Assembly: GCA_028819475.1 (NCBI GenBank)
Contig: JAPPLJ010000055.1
Location: 11,957-72,451 of the forward strand
Reading direction: 5' to 3'
DNA length: 60,495 bases
Source: Rhodospirillaceae bacterium
GTDB lineage: Bacteria > Pseudomonadota > Alphaproteobacteria > Bin65
Below, piece after piece: positions 24,425 through 33,468 of this stretch. The position numbers and the translations under genes are program-made. Under the pieces are notes generated by a model that was given only the letters and a program-made list of their open reading frames with translations, was not told where the DNA came from and ran no database searches. Positions within the stretch are counted from its first letter, which is position 1. Each line of letters starts with the position of its first letter.

Positions 24425-27365
24425 GGAGCCGCTCCCCGTCCGGATCGAGGAAATGGGCCGAGACGATCTCGACCGGCACGTCCCGGCCGCGCACGCCGTC
24501 CCAGGCGCGCACCGTTTCGCCGATCCGCGCGTGCCCGTTCCGGATGAAGCCGAGGCCGATCGCATGGCCCAGTTCCGGCGACCAGGCGACCGACGTCATC
24601 CAGCCCTCGTCGTTCGCCGTCGCCGGCTCGGCGCCGGGCGCCAAGAAATGCGCGCCGGACGGCAGGTCGTGCGACCGGTCGAGCGGCCGGAAGCCCATCA
24701 GCTCCAGCCCGTCCTCCCGGTTCATCCCGGGCCGTTCCGACAGGATATTGCCGATACAGTCCTTCTTCTTCGACACCATGCGCTGCATCCCGAGCATGCG
24801 CGCCGTGGTCTGGCCGATCAGTTCCGGACCCGCGGCATGGCCCTTCTCGACCCGCATGACGCCGAGCGCCTCGGTGCCGTAGGCGACCGCGTCGAACTCC
24901 TCGCCCGCCGCCATCAGCGCCGCCATCAGGGCTTCGCCGTAGCGCGCCGGCACCGCGATCTCGTAGGCCAGCTCGCCGGAGAAAGAGATGCGGAACAGCC
25001 GCCCCGGCGTGCCGCCGCACACGTTGACCGCGCCGCAGGCCATGAAGGGGAACGCCTCGTTGGAGATGTCGTATTCCGGATCGACGATCTTGCGCAGCAG
25101 GGCGCGCGAATTCGGGCCGGCGACGGCGAACTGCGCCCACTGCTCGGTCGCGGAGATCAGGTGAACGTCGAGGCCCGGCCACAGGCACTGGCGCGCGAAT
25201 TCCATGTTGCGGAAGACCAGGACGGCGTTCGCCGTCGTTGTCGTCATGACGAAATGGGTCTCGCCAAGCCGCGCCGTCGTGCCGTCGTCGTAGCAGATGC
25301 CGTCTTCGCGCAGCATCAGCCCGTAGCGCACCTTGCCGACCGCCAGCTTCGCGAAACCGTTGGCGTAGACCTTGTTGAGGAATTCCGCCGCGTCCCGCCC
25401 CTGGATGTCGATCTTGCCCAGGGTCGTGACATCGCAGATGCCGACCGAGCCGCGGGTCTGCAATACCTCCCGGTCGACCGACTGGCGCCAGTGGGTCTCG
25501 CCCGTGCGCGGGAACCACTGGGCGCGCAGCCACATCCCGGCCTCGACGAAGACGGCGCCCCGTTCCGCCGCCCAGTCGTGGCTCGGCGTCAGCCGGGTCG
25601 GCCGGAATTCCCTGCCGCGCGACCGGCCGGCGAAGGCGGCGATCGGCACCGGCGTGTAGGGCGGGCGGAACACGGTCGTGCCGGTGTCGGCAATGGTCCG
25701 GCCCGTCTGCTCGGCCATGATGGCGAGCGCCGCGACATTCGCCGTCTTGCCCTGGTCGGTCGCCATGCCGAGCGTCGTGTAGCGCTTGAGATGCTCGACC
25801 GAGCGGAAACCCTCGCGGTGCGCCTGCACGACGTCCTTGACCGTCACGTCGTTCTGATGGTCGAGCCAGGCCCGGCCGCGGCTTTCCCTGACGTGCCAGA
25901 ACGCCGAAACCTCCGTAGCCTCGTCGCTCGCGCGCGGCGGGTCGCCGGCGTCGGCGGAATAACCGAGTTCGCCCACCGCCGCCACGGCCGCGCCGTGCCC
26001 ATCGTTCAGCGCCGCCGCGGTCATGAAATTGCCGTTGGCGGCGCCGGCGACGGTCATGCCGGCCGGCAGGTTGCCGCCGGGCACGAAGGCGGCGATATCC
26101 TCGCGCCACACCGGCTTTCCGCCGTGATGGCAAGTCAGGTGGACGTTCGGGTTCCAGCCGCCGGAAACGGCGAGTCCGTCCAGGGCGATCCGCTCGCCGG
26201 TCGCCAGCTCGATCCCCTTCAGGCCGCGGCGGCCCCAGGTCGCGGCCACCTTCCCGCCCATCAGGATCCGCGCGCCGGGAACGCCGGCAGGCGGTGCGCG
26301 ATCGCGAACGTCGACGACCGCCGCGACGTCGACGCCCGTGTCTGCGAGGTCGGCCGCGGTGCGCCAGCCGTCGTCGTTGTTGACGAACAGGCCGATGCGC
26401 CGCCCGGCGCCGACCGCGAAGCGGTTGGCATAGGCCCGCACCGCGCCGGCCAGCATCACGCCGGGCCGGTCGTTGCCGCCGAAGGCGATCGGCCGTTCGG
26501 TCGCCCCGGCGGCGAGGATCGCCCGCCTGCTGTAGATCCGCCACAGGATCTGGCGCGGATTGCCTCCGCTTTCCGCCAGATGGTCGGTCCGGCGCTCCAT
26601 CGCGCCGTAGACGCCGTGATCGTAAGCGCCGATGACCGTGGTCCGCAGGAGGAGACGGACCCGGTCCATCGAGGCCAGTTCGCGGACGGCGTCTGCCGCC
26701 CAGTCCGCGCCGGACCGACCGTTCACTTCATGGGTTTCGGCGTTGAGCCGCCCGCCCATGACAAAATCCTCGTCGGCCAGGATGACCCGGGCGCCGCTGC
26801 GCCCGGCCGCCAGCGCCGCGGCAAGGCCGGCCGGACCCGCGCCGACGATCAGCAGGTCGCAATGCAGGAAGCCCTTGTCGTAGCTGTCCGGATCGGTGTC
26901 GCCGGACAGGCGGCCGAGGCCGGCCGAGGCCCGGATCGCCGGCTCGTAGACCTTCTCCCAGAAGGACTTCGGCCACATGAAGGTCTTGTAGTAGAAGCCG
27001 GCCGACAAGAAGGGCGCGATCAGGTCGTTTGCCGCCAGCAGGTCGTGGCGCAGCGAACCCCGGTAGTTCTGGCTGAACGCTTCCAGCCCGTCGAACAGTT
27101 CGGCGACGGTCGCCCGCGTGTTCGGCTCGCGGTGGGCGCCGGACCGCAGCTCGACCAGCGCGTTGGGCTCTTCCGAGCCGGCGGTGAAGACGCCGCGCGG
27201 CCGATGGTATTTAAAACTCCGGCCGACCAGGCGGACCCCGTTGGCGAGCAGGGCCGAAGCCAGAGTATCGCCAAGATGGCCGATCATCTTCCTGCCGTCG
27301 AACCGGAAAGAAAGGATGCGGCTGCGGTCGAGCGCGCCGCCGTCGAGCCGGAACGGGCCGCTCAC
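24417..27365 (-). CDS. soxA: sarcosine oxidase alpha subunit
   Basis: A 982-residue NAD- and folate-binding subunit. Order: N-terminal 2Fe-2S-ferredoxin-like segment (FRFDGRKMIGHLGDTLASAL, SFKYHRPRGVFTAG), NAD-binding fold (GAGPAGLAAALAAG near residue 160), and a C-terminal aminomethyltransferase (GCV_T) domain from about 570 (REVLQTRGSVGICDVTTLGK). With SoxB it demethylates sarcosine to glycine, passing the C1 unit to tetrahydrofolate. GTG 27365 overlaps the soxD stop (GTGA). Length matches the family. Confidence 0.93.
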   Translation of the reverse strand: MSGPFRLDGGALDRSRILSFRFDGRKMIGHLGDTLASALLANGVRLVGRSFKYHRPRGVFTAGSEEPNALVELRSGAHREPNTRATVAELFDGLEAFSQNYRGSLRHDLLAANDLIAPFLSAGFYYKTFMWPKSFWEKVYEPAIRASAGLGRLSGDTDPDSYDKGFLHCDLLIVGAGPAGLAAALAAGRSGARVILADEDFVMGGRLNAETHEVNGRSGADWAADAVRELASMDRVRLLLRTTVIGAYDHGVYGAMERRTDHLAESGGNPRQILWRIYSRRAILAAGATERPIAFGGNDRPGVMLAGAVRAYANRFAVGAGRRIGLFVNNDDGWRTAADLADTGVDVAAVVDVRDRAPPAGVPGARILMGGKVAATWGRRGLKGIELATGERIALDGLAVSGGWNPNVHLTCHHGGKPVWREDIAAFVPGGNLPAGMTVAGAANGNFMTAAALNDGHGAAVAAVGELGYSADAGDPPRASDEATEVSAFWHVRESRGRAWLDHQNDVTVKDVVQAHREGFRSVEHLKRYTTLGMATDQGKTANVAALAIMAEQTGRTIADTGTTVFRPPYTPVPIAAFAGRSRGREFRPTRLTPSHDWAAERGAVFVEAGMWLRAQWFPRTGETHWRQSVDREVLQTRGSVGICDVTTLGKIDIQGRDAAEFLNKVYANGFAKLAVGKVRYGLMLREDGICYDDGTTARLGETHFVMTTTTANAVLVFRNMEFARQCLWPGLDVHLISATEQWAQFAVAGPNSRALLRKIVDPEYDISNEAFPFMACGAVNVCGGTPGRLFRISFSGELAYEIAVPARYGEALMAALMAAGEEFDAVAYGTEALGVMRVEKGHAAGPELIGQTTARMLGMQRMVSKKKDCIGNILSERPGMNREDGLELMGFRPLDRSHDLPSGAHFLAPGAEPATANDEGWMTSVAWSPELGHAIGLGFIRNGHARIGETVRAWDGVRGRDVPVEIVSAHFLDPDGERLRG

Positions 27366-27649
27366 CGGTCCCGCCCCCGCGCAATGGCGACGTCGCGCGC
27401 CAGTTCGACCTTGACGACCTCGTGGGTCAGCGTGTTGCGGGTCACGACCAGCCAGGAGCGGTCGCCCTGTTCGTGGAACCACAGTTCCCGGTGTTCACCG
27501 GCGGGATTGTCGCGCAGATGCTGGTAGTCGTGGAACCGCTGCGCGGCGTCCTCGGCCTGCCAGTCCGGCCGGTCGATCAGGGACGCGTCGCCGAGGATGA
27601 CGAATTCCTGCGCGTCGCGCGGGCCGAGGAGCGGATGGTCGATGAGCAT
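27362..27649 (-). CDS. soxD: sarcosine oxidase delta subunit, zinc ligands missing
   Basis: A 95-residue SoxD-like protein. In characterised SoxD a zinc is held by CPxC near the N-terminus and by His/Cys near residue 60. Here the N-terminus is MLIDHPLLGPRD with no cysteine, and the later motif is WFHEQGDRSW: the His remains but the Cys is Asp. There is no Cys in the whole protein, so zinc binding in the usual way is impossible. The remaining family sequence (FLRDNP-like LRDNPAGEHRELW, TRNTLTHEVVKVE) is kept, and the gene keeps its place between soxB and soxA. Confidence 0.85.
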   Translation of the reverse strand: MLIDHPLLGPRDAQEFVILGDASLIDRPDWQAEDAAQRFHDYQHLRDNPAGEHRELWFHEQGDRSWLVVTRNTLTHEVVKVELARDVAIARGRDR

Positions 27650-27660
27650 CCTGCGCGCCC

Positions 27661-28911
27661 CTAGTGCAGGTTCGGCTGGGCGCCGACGCCCTTTTCGTCG
27701 ATCGCGGCGCCGCGCGCGAACCGGTCCAGCCGCATCTCGGCGGCGACCGGGTGGGGTGTGCCCGTCGCGATCAAATGGGCGTAGCAATAGCCGCTCGCCG
27801 GCGTCGCCTTGAATCCGCCGTAGTTCCAGCCGCCGTTGAAGAAGAGGCCTTCGACCGGGGTCCGGTCGATGAAGGGCGAGCCGTCCATCGACATGTCGAC
27901 CAGGCCGCCCCAGATGCGCAGGACGCGCGCCCGGCCGATCATCGGCATCAGCGCCATGCCGCCCTCGCAGACGTCTTCCAGGGTCGGCAGGTTGCCCCGC
28001 TGGGCATAGGAATTGTAGCCGTCGATATCGCCGCCAAAGACGAGGCCGCCCTTGTCGGACTGGCTGACGTAGAAATGCCCGGCCCCGAAGGTCATGACGC
28101 CGGGGACGGCCGGTTTCAGCCCTTCGGTCACGAAAGCCTGCAAAACGTGGCTCTCGATCGGCAGGCGCAGCCCGGCATAGCCCATGACCCGGCCGGAGGA
28201 GCCGGCGACGCAGACTGCGACCCGGTTCGCCGCGATCGTGCCGCGGTTCGTCTCGACGCCGTGGCAGACGCCGTTGCGGATGTCGAAGCCGGTGACCTCG
28301 CAATTCTGGATCAGGTCGACGCCGCGGCTGTCGGCGCCCCGGGCATATCCCCAGGCCACCGCATCGTGGCGCACCGTGCCGCCGCGCGGCTGCCACAGGC
28401 CGCCCTTGATCGGGAAACGTTCGTTATCGAAGTCCAGGTAGGGGCATTTCTCCTGCAGCGCGTCGCGCTCCAGCAGCACCGCGTCCGCCCCGGCCAGGAT
28501 CATGGCGTTGCCGCGCCGGGCGGCGGCGTCGCGCTGGGCGTCGCTGTGGTACAGGTTGATGATCCCGCGCTGGGAGACCATGGCGTTGTAGTTGAAATCC
28601 TGCTCCAGGCCTTCCCAGAGCTTCATCGAGAGCTCGTAGAAGGGCTGGTTGCCCGGCAGCAGATAGTTGGAGCGGATGATCGTCGTATTGCGGCCGACAT
28701 TGCCGGAGCCGAGCCAGCCCTTTTCCAGCACCGCGACATCTCTCAGGCCGTGCACCGTGGCCAGATAGTAGGCCGTGGCCAGCCCGTGCCCGCCGCCGCC
28801 GACGACGATAACCTCGTAGCGGCGCTTCGGATCGGGCTCGCGCCAGACCGGCTTCCAGCCGCGGTTGCCGGTCAGGCCTTCCTTGAGAATTCTGAGAGCG
28901 GAATAGCGCAT
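27661..28911 (-). CDS. soxB: sarcosine oxidase beta subunit
   Basis: A 416-residue FAD/FMN subunit starting MRYSALRILKEGLTGNRGW, the classic SoxB N-terminus. The FAD-binding VVGGGGHGLATAYYL is at 36-50. The His in GGTVRHDAVAWGYA (His182) matches the conserved position that carries the covalent FMN. 'SDKGGLVFGGDIDGYNSYAQRG' and 'PFIDRTPVEGLFFNGGWNYGG' are family landmarks. It oxidises the N-methyl group. First gene of the operon, divergent from a GlxA-type regulator. Confidence 0.93.
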   Translation of the reverse strand: MRYSALRILKEGLTGNRGWKPVWREPDPKRRYEVIVVGGGGHGLATAYYLATVHGLRDVAVLEKGWLGSGNVGRNTTIIRSNYLLPGNQPFYELSMKLWEGLEQDFNYNAMVSQRGIINLYHSDAQRDAAARRGNAMILAGADAVLLERDALQEKCPYLDFDNERFPIKGGLWQPRGGTVRHDAVAWGYARGADSRGVDLIQNCEVTGFDIRNGVCHGVETNRGTIAANRVAVCVAGSSGRVMGYAGLRLPIESHVLQAFVTEGLKPAVPGVMTFGAGHFYVSQSDKGGLVFGGDIDGYNSYAQRGNLPTLEDVCEGGMALMPMIGRARVLRIWGGLVDMSMDGSPFIDRTPVEGLFFNGGWNYGGFKATPASGYCYAHLIATGTPHPVAAEMRLDRFARGAAIDEKGVGAQPNLH

Positions 28912-28983
28912 GGCGTGCTCAGGGGAACGCCGGATTGATGCGCCCGATTTCATTTTCGCGCTTTCCGGAACGGGACGTATTCT

Positions 28984-28997
28984 TATAAAATCAAGAC
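28984..28997 (+). promoter_or_regulatory. -10 box suggesting a leaderless transcript for the GlxA regulator
   Basis: TATAAA at 28984-28989 lies only 8 nt before the ATG at 28998. Initiation 6-7 nt downstream of the box would start at or beside the start codon. No ribosome-binding site precedes the ATG, in agreement with leaderless translation. Confidence 0.45.
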
Positions 28998-29978
28998 ATG
29001 CCCGATTCGACCTTCCCCACCCACCGCATTGCCATCCTTCTGGTCGAGGAATTCGCGCTGATGTCCTTCGCGGCGGTTACGGAACCCCTGCGCGCCGCCA
29101 ACCTGCTGGCCGGGAGGCGGATCTACGACATTTCCTTTTTCGCCGCCGGTCCGGCGGCATCGGCGCTCGTGAACAGCTCGTCGGCAGCGTCGGTACGGGT
29201 CCGGGATCTCAGCGACGCGAACGGACCGTTCGACCTTGCTCTCGTCGTGGCTGGTGGCGATCCCGTCGGCTTCGAAGACCCGGTTACACTGCAATGGCTG
29301 CGGCGCCAGGCGCGCCACGGCGGCACGATCGGCGGCGTCTCCGGCGGCCCGGCGATCCTTGCCAACGCCGGCGTCATGGCGAACCGGCGCATGACGATCC
29401 ACTGGGAGCACGCCGCCGCCCTCGCCGAGCGCCATCCCGGCCTCCTCCTCGAGCGGACGCTCTATGTCGTGGACCGGGATCGCCTGACCTGCGCCGGCGG
29501 CACCGCGCCGCTCGACATGATGCACGCCCTGATCGCCGAGCAGCACGGGCCGGATTTCGCCCGCAAGGTCAGCGACTGGTTCATGCATACCGAAGTCCGG
29601 CCCGCCGGCGGCCCGCAGCGCGCCGGCCTGGCCCAGCGCTACGGCACCAATCGCCCCGCCGTGCTCTCCGCTATCGAGGCGATGGAAAACCATATCGCCG
29701 ATCCGCTGCCGCTCGCCGACCTCGCCGGGGTCGTCGGCGTCAGCGCCCGCCAGCTGAACCGGCAGTTCCGGGCCGGGCTCGGCCGCAGCGCCGGCGCGTT
29801 CTACCGGGACCTGCGGCTCGACAAGTCCCGGGAACTGGTGCGCCAGACCGACCTCGGCCTCGTCGATATCGCGCTCGCGACCGGTTTTGCGAGCGCAGCC
29901 CATTTCGCCACCGCGTTCAAACGGCGCTTCGGCGACTCGCCGTCCCGCCATCGCCTGCGGCCGGCCAAACCGGTCTGA
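28998..29978 (+). CDS. GlxA/GbdR-like AraC-family regulator
   Basis: A 326-residue regulator with an N-terminal DJ-1/PfpI-like domain (IAILLVEEFALMSFAAVTEPLRAANL) lacking the catalytic Cys (VSGGPAILANAG), and a C-terminal AraC double HTH (LADLAGVVGVSARQLNRQFR, LVDIALATGFASAAHFATAFKRRF). Such proteins (GbdR, CdhR, SouR) activate catabolism of glycine betaine, dimethylglycine, sarcosine or carnitine. Divergent from soxB by 86 bp, it is the expected activator of the sox operon. Confidence 0.88.
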   Translation: MPDSTFPTHRIAILLVEEFALMSFAAVTEPLRAANLLAGRRIYDISFFAAGPAASALVNSSSAASVRVRDLSDANGPFDLALVVAGGDPVGFEDPVTLQWLRRQARHGGTIGGVSGGPAILANAGVMANRRMTIHWEHAAALAERHPGLLLERTLYVVDRDRLTCAGGTAPLDMMHALIAEQHGPDFARKVSDWFMHTEVRPAGGPQRAGLAQRYGTNRPAVLSAIEAMENHIADPLPLADLAGVVGVSARQLNRQFRAGLGRSAGAFYRDLRLDKSRELVRQTDLGLVDIALATGFASAAHFATAFKRRFGDSPSRHRLRPAKPV

Positions 29979-30183
29979 TTCGGGGAAGATCGAAAAACCA
30001 ATTCAAACCAATAACATGCATATACATCCAAGCTTGTTGACAGCGATTTGCAGATAGCGCCATGCTGCGCAGGCGCGGACAGGTGCCGGCCGATTTTCGG
30101 CCGGATGACGGCGGCATTGTTGCCGTCCCGGTCCGGTCCGGCGCCATCACATACTGTTTGGAGTGTCCAGGGGAGCCAGAGCC

Positions 30184-31539
30184 ATGGAAGGCAACCTTAA
30201 CGCCATTACGACGGTGTTCACCGAGTTCTATTACTGGGCGACGATACCGTTGATGTTTTTCATTCATATCGGATTCTGCATGTACGAAGTCGGCGCCAGC
30301 CGGCGGCGCAACCACATGCACACGCTGATGAAGAACACGATGCTGATCCCGCTGGTCACCATCACCTTCTTCTTCTTCGGCTGGTGGATTTACTGGGCCG
30401 TGCCGAACGGACCGTGGATCACCGGCGGGCTCCTGCTCGGAGACGCCGCACCCAACGCGCCCTGGTCGGAAACCATGGGGCCGAATACGAGCGACCGGAT
30501 CACCGGCGTGTTCTGGGCGGCCTTCCTGCTGTTCTCCTGGACGGCGGCCTCCATCGTCTCCGGTTCGGTGATCGAGCGGATCAATTCCGGCGCGTTCTGG
30601 ATTCTCGCGGTCGTCATCGGATCGGTCGCCTGGATCATCGACGCGGCCTGGGGCTGGCACTATGGCGGCTGGATGGTGCAGCTGCTCGGCTATCACGACG
30701 CCTACGCTTCCGGCGTGATCCACGCGATCGCAGGCGGCTTCGCCCTCGGAATCCTGGTCGTGCTGGGTCCGCGGCTCGGCAAGTTCGCCAAGGACGGCAC
30801 GCCACGGGACATCAATCCGCACAATCCGTGGATGGTGTGCCTCGGCCTGTTCTTCATTTATGCCGGCTTCTGGGGCTTCTATGTCGCGTGCAACGTGCCG
30901 CTGATCGGTCCGGAGGGAATCGACGGCCAGATCAAGGGCGATACCTGGACGGCGACGACGATTTACCTGACGCCGACGACGCTCGGCGCGATCACGGTGA
31001 ACTTCCTGATGTCGCTTTCGGGCGGCCTGCTGGTCGGCTACCTGGTGTCCAAGGGCAATGCCTTCTGGACCTACTCCGGCGGCCTTGCCGGCATCATCAC
31101 GGCCTCGGCGGGCAACGACCTGTACCACCCGATCCAGGCCATGATCATCGCCGGCTTCGGCACCTGGTGCGCCTACAAGCTGCACTATTGGGTGGAGCGG
31201 AAGTTCAAGATCGACGATGCGGTCGGCGCCGTGGCGGTCCACGGCTATGCCGGCTTCATCGGCCTGGTGATCTGCGGCTTCGTCCTCTGGGGCCACCCGA
31301 GTTCGCCGTATGAGGGCTATGCCACGATCAACCCGCTCGGCCAGTTCGTCGGCGCGATCATCATGTTCTTCGTGCTCGGCATGCTGCCCGGCTGGGTCGT
31401 CGCCAAAATCCTGGCGGCGGCGAACGTACTGCGCATCCCGAAACAGGTCGAATTGCTGGGTCTCGACTTTGCGACCAACCGGGACGAGCAGGCCGCGGCG
31501 GACGATGTCCGCGCCACCGAGAAGGCGGCGGCCGCCTGA
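30184..31539 (+). CDS. divergent Amt-family transporter
   Basis: A 451-residue membrane protein with 11 helices. The twin pore His are kept (His180 in GVIHAIAGG, His353 in AVHGYAG), and Asp172 eight residues before His180 fits the structural Asp of AmtB. However, the FNAGS motif at the external recruitment site is replaced by GFYVACN, and the segment NDLYHPIQAM replaces the usual CGYVSP. ATG 30184 follows GGGGAG. It is followed by a small one-TM gene instead of glnK. It may move ammonium or a methylated/aminated compound of the neighbouring catabolism. Family is sure; substrate is open. Confidence 0.82.
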   Translation: MEGNLNAITTVFTEFYYWATIPLMFFIHIGFCMYEVGASRRRNHMHTLMKNTMLIPLVTITFFFFGWWIYWAVPNGPWITGGLLLGDAAPNAPWSETMGPNTSDRITGVFWAAFLLFSWTAASIVSGSVIERINSGAFWILAVVIGSVAWIIDAAWGWHYGGWMVQLLGYHDAYASGVIHAIAGGFALGILVVLGPRLGKFAKDGTPRDINPHNPWMVCLGLFFIYAGFWGFYVACNVPLIGPEGIDGQIKGDTWTATTIYLTPTTLGAITVNFLMSLSGGLLVGYLVSKGNAFWTYSGGLAGIITASAGNDLYHPIQAMIIAGFGTWCAYKLHYWVERKFKIDDAVGAVAVHGYAGFIGLVICGFVLWGHPSSPYEGYATINPLGQFVGAIIMFFVLGMLPGWVVAKILAAANVLRIPKQVELLGLDFATNRDEQAAADDVRATEKAAAA

Positions 31540-31621
31540 CCGGCCGGTACCGACCCGATACGCCCGAAAGCCCGCCGGCCGGACGATGCCGGCGGGCCGA
31601 CGGCAGAAAGGAGAATGAAGC

Positions 31622-31840
31622 ATGTCAACGACAGGCATCGAGAGTTGGGCGGTCGACCTGAAGGATGTCGGCGCCATTTACCCCTTCCAGGGTGCGGAAG
31701 GACTGTTCGTGATCGTGGGCGTCGTCCTGTGGATCGGCTGGCACGTTCTGCAGATGCGGGCCGAGAACAAGGACTACGAAGACCAGATCGGCAAATTCGG
31801 CGACGACGCCACGATCGCCGAAGCCCTCGACGGCGATTAG
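31622..31840 (+). CDS. small single-pass membrane protein paired with Amt
   Basis: A 72-residue protein with one hydrophobic helix (GLFVIVGVVLWIGWHVLQM, residues 27-45) and an acidic C-terminal tail (DYEDQIGKFGDDATIAEALD). It has a good AAGGAGA site and lies 82 bp after the Amt gene, with a terminator behind it. No known domain is recognised. The topology (short outside, long acidic inside or the reverse) and gene linkage suggest a subunit or regulator of the transporter. It is not GlnK. Confidence 0.7.
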   Translation: MSTTGIESWAVDLKDVGAIYPFQGAEGLFVIVGVVLWIGWHVLQMRAENKDYEDQIGKFGDDATIAEALDGD

Positions 31841-31918
31841 CCGCGACCCGAGTACGATAACGGGGGGCGCGATAACGGGGCGCGATACTCCAGCGCCCTG
31901 CCAATCGCCTGAGTAAAG

Positions 31919-31951
31919 AAAAGCCCCCGCCGGTTTCCGGCGGGGGCTTTC
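31919..31951 (+). terminator. intrinsic terminator after the Amt operon
   Basis: AAGCCCCCGCCGG and CCGGCGGGGGCTTT pair in an 11-12 bp GC stem with a TTT loop, flanked by A and T runs. It can act in both directions, serving the Amt operon (plus) and the convergent flavoprotein gene (minus). Confidence 0.88.
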
Positions 31952-31979
31952 TCGCGCCCGTTGCATGGAGGGGGGAGGG

Positions 31980-33329
31980 TCAGCTCCAGGGGAACGGGCT
32001 GTTGCTCAGCGGATGCAGCCTGCCTTCGGCGTAGCGGCTGAACCGGAACGGTTCGAGCAGGGCCTGCTTCTCGCCCAGCATCTCGTCGGCGACCAGATGG
32101 CCGACGCCGATCATCTTGTAGCCGTGGTTGCTGTCGGCGACGATGTGGACATTCTCGCAGAAGGTGTCGAAGACCGGAAAACTGTCCGGCGTGAAGCAGC
32201 CCAGGCCGCCCGACGGCTCCTTCCTGAACTTGCCGATCTGGCCGGAAAACCGCTCCTGGCAGAAGGCGAGCGCCGAGCACCACATATGGGCGAAATCGTC
32301 CCCGACGATGAATTCGGGCGATTCGGGTCCGTAGGGGTCGATCGCCACGTCGTCGGCCGGGGTCTTGACTTCGTAGGGCATAGCGCCGCCCTGGACGCCG
32401 CCGAAATGGAAATCCGGCTTGTAGTAGATGCCCCAGGGTTCCTCGGTGATGACCGAGCCGTCGACGTCGGAGTGCAGCGGCGCATCGGTATCGACATGGA
32501 TGACCGGCGGCATGCCGCCGTCGTTGAGCTTCTGATAGTCCGGGTCGACGCCGACGACGCCCTCCTCCAGGCACCAATAGCGCCAGGTCGGGATGCCGTC
32601 GTGCATCGCGCCGTCGGGGCCCTTGATCGAGACTTCGCGGGGCAGGTCGAGCATGTCCCAGATCGTCTTGACCCAGGGCCCGACCGCGACGACGACCTGA
32701 TCGCACTTGATCGTTCCCCGGTCCGTGACGACGCCGGTGACCGCGTCGGAATTGCTGCCGCGCTCGAAGCCCGTGACCTCCACGCCGGTCATGATGCGCA
32801 CGCCCTGGGCCTCCGCCTTGCCGGCCAGGCCGTAGACGGAAGCGGTATTGTTGGCGTAGCCGCCCTTCTTCTCGTGCAGGACGGAGGTGATGCCCTCGGC
32901 CCGCCAGTCGGACAGCAGGCCCTTCATGTAGGCCATGCAGTCCTTCCCGCCCTCGATGAAATCGGACTCGTAGCCGATCGCCTTCTGCTGCTCGTAGATG
33001 CTGGTCACATCCTCGCGCATCGCCTCGTGGCTGATCTGCATGTAGCCGACCGGGTGGTAGCTGAACGCCTTCGGATCGGATTCCCAGACCTTGACGCTGT
33101 GCGCCATCAGCTCGCGCATGGCGGGCTGGAAATAATTGTTGCGCACGACGCCGCAGGCGATGCCGCTGGCGCCGGCGGCAATCGCGGTCTTGTCAAGCAC
33201 CAGGATGTCGGCGCCGCTGCCCCGGCCGTTGCTCTTCGCTGCAAGGCGTTCGGCCAGCCGCCACGCGGTGGACAGGCCGTGGATTCCCGCGCCGATGACG
33301 ACATAGCGGGCGTGTTTCGGGAAACTCAT
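31980..33329 (-). CDS. FAD-dependent oxidoreductase (DAO / sarcosine-dimethylglycine oxidase-like)
   Basis: A 449-residue flavoprotein of the DadA/GlpD-like DAO family. FAD motif YVVIGAGIHGLSTAWRLAERL at the N-terminus, then TAIAAGASGIACGVVRNNYF and the C-terminal DSFPVFDTFCENVHIVADSNHGYKMIGVGH. The substrate is likely an N-methyl amino acid or amine because it is divergent from a second GbdR-like gene and close to soxBDAG. It has no folate domain, so C1 release would be as formaldehyde. It could also be a D-amino-acid or glycine oxidase. Confidence 0.8.
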   Translation of the reverse strand: MSFPKHARYVVIGAGIHGLSTAWRLAERLAAKSNGRGSGADILVLDKTAIAAGASGIACGVVRNNYFQPAMRELMAHSVKVWESDPKAFSYHPVGYMQISHEAMREDVTSIYEQQKAIGYESDFIEGGKDCMAYMKGLLSDWRAEGITSVLHEKKGGYANNTASVYGLAGKAEAQGVRIMTGVEVTGFERGSNSDAVTGVVTDRGTIKCDQVVVAVGPWVKTIWDMLDLPREVSIKGPDGAMHDGIPTWRYWCLEEGVVGVDPDYQKLNDGGMPPVIHVDTDAPLHSDVDGSVITEEPWGIYYKPDFHFGGVQGGAMPYEVKTPADDVAIDPYGPESPEFIVGDDFAHMWCSALAFCQERFSGQIGKFRKEPSGGLGCFTPDSFPVFDTFCENVHIVADSNHGYKMIGVGHLVADEMLGEKQALLEPFRFSRYAEGRLHPLSNSPFPWS

Positions 33330-33389
33330 CGGAAGCCTCTCGATAGAGGATGACCGTCACGATTTCGGGCGCATCCTGCGCTTTTCAAT

Positions 33390-33420
33390 CCGGCCGAAAA
33401 ACAATATACCGGACGGAAAA
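33390..33420. promoter_or_regulatory. direct repeats between the flavoprotein and its regulator
   Basis: CCGGCCGAAAA (33390) and CCGGACGGAAAA (33409) are 19 bp apart in the divergent gap. AraC-type proteins bind such direct repeats spaced by two helical turns, so these are candidate sites of the adjacent regulator. Confidence 0.4.
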
Positions 33421-33468
33421 GAGCATTATTCCGACGCAAATCGCGCGCATTCCCGGAAAGTCCCAAGA

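Noticed and set aside
24453..27527. A 1024-codon plus-strand frame opposite soxA
   Set aside because: It is the antisense frame of a well-supported sarcosine oxidase subunit and shows no domain of its own.
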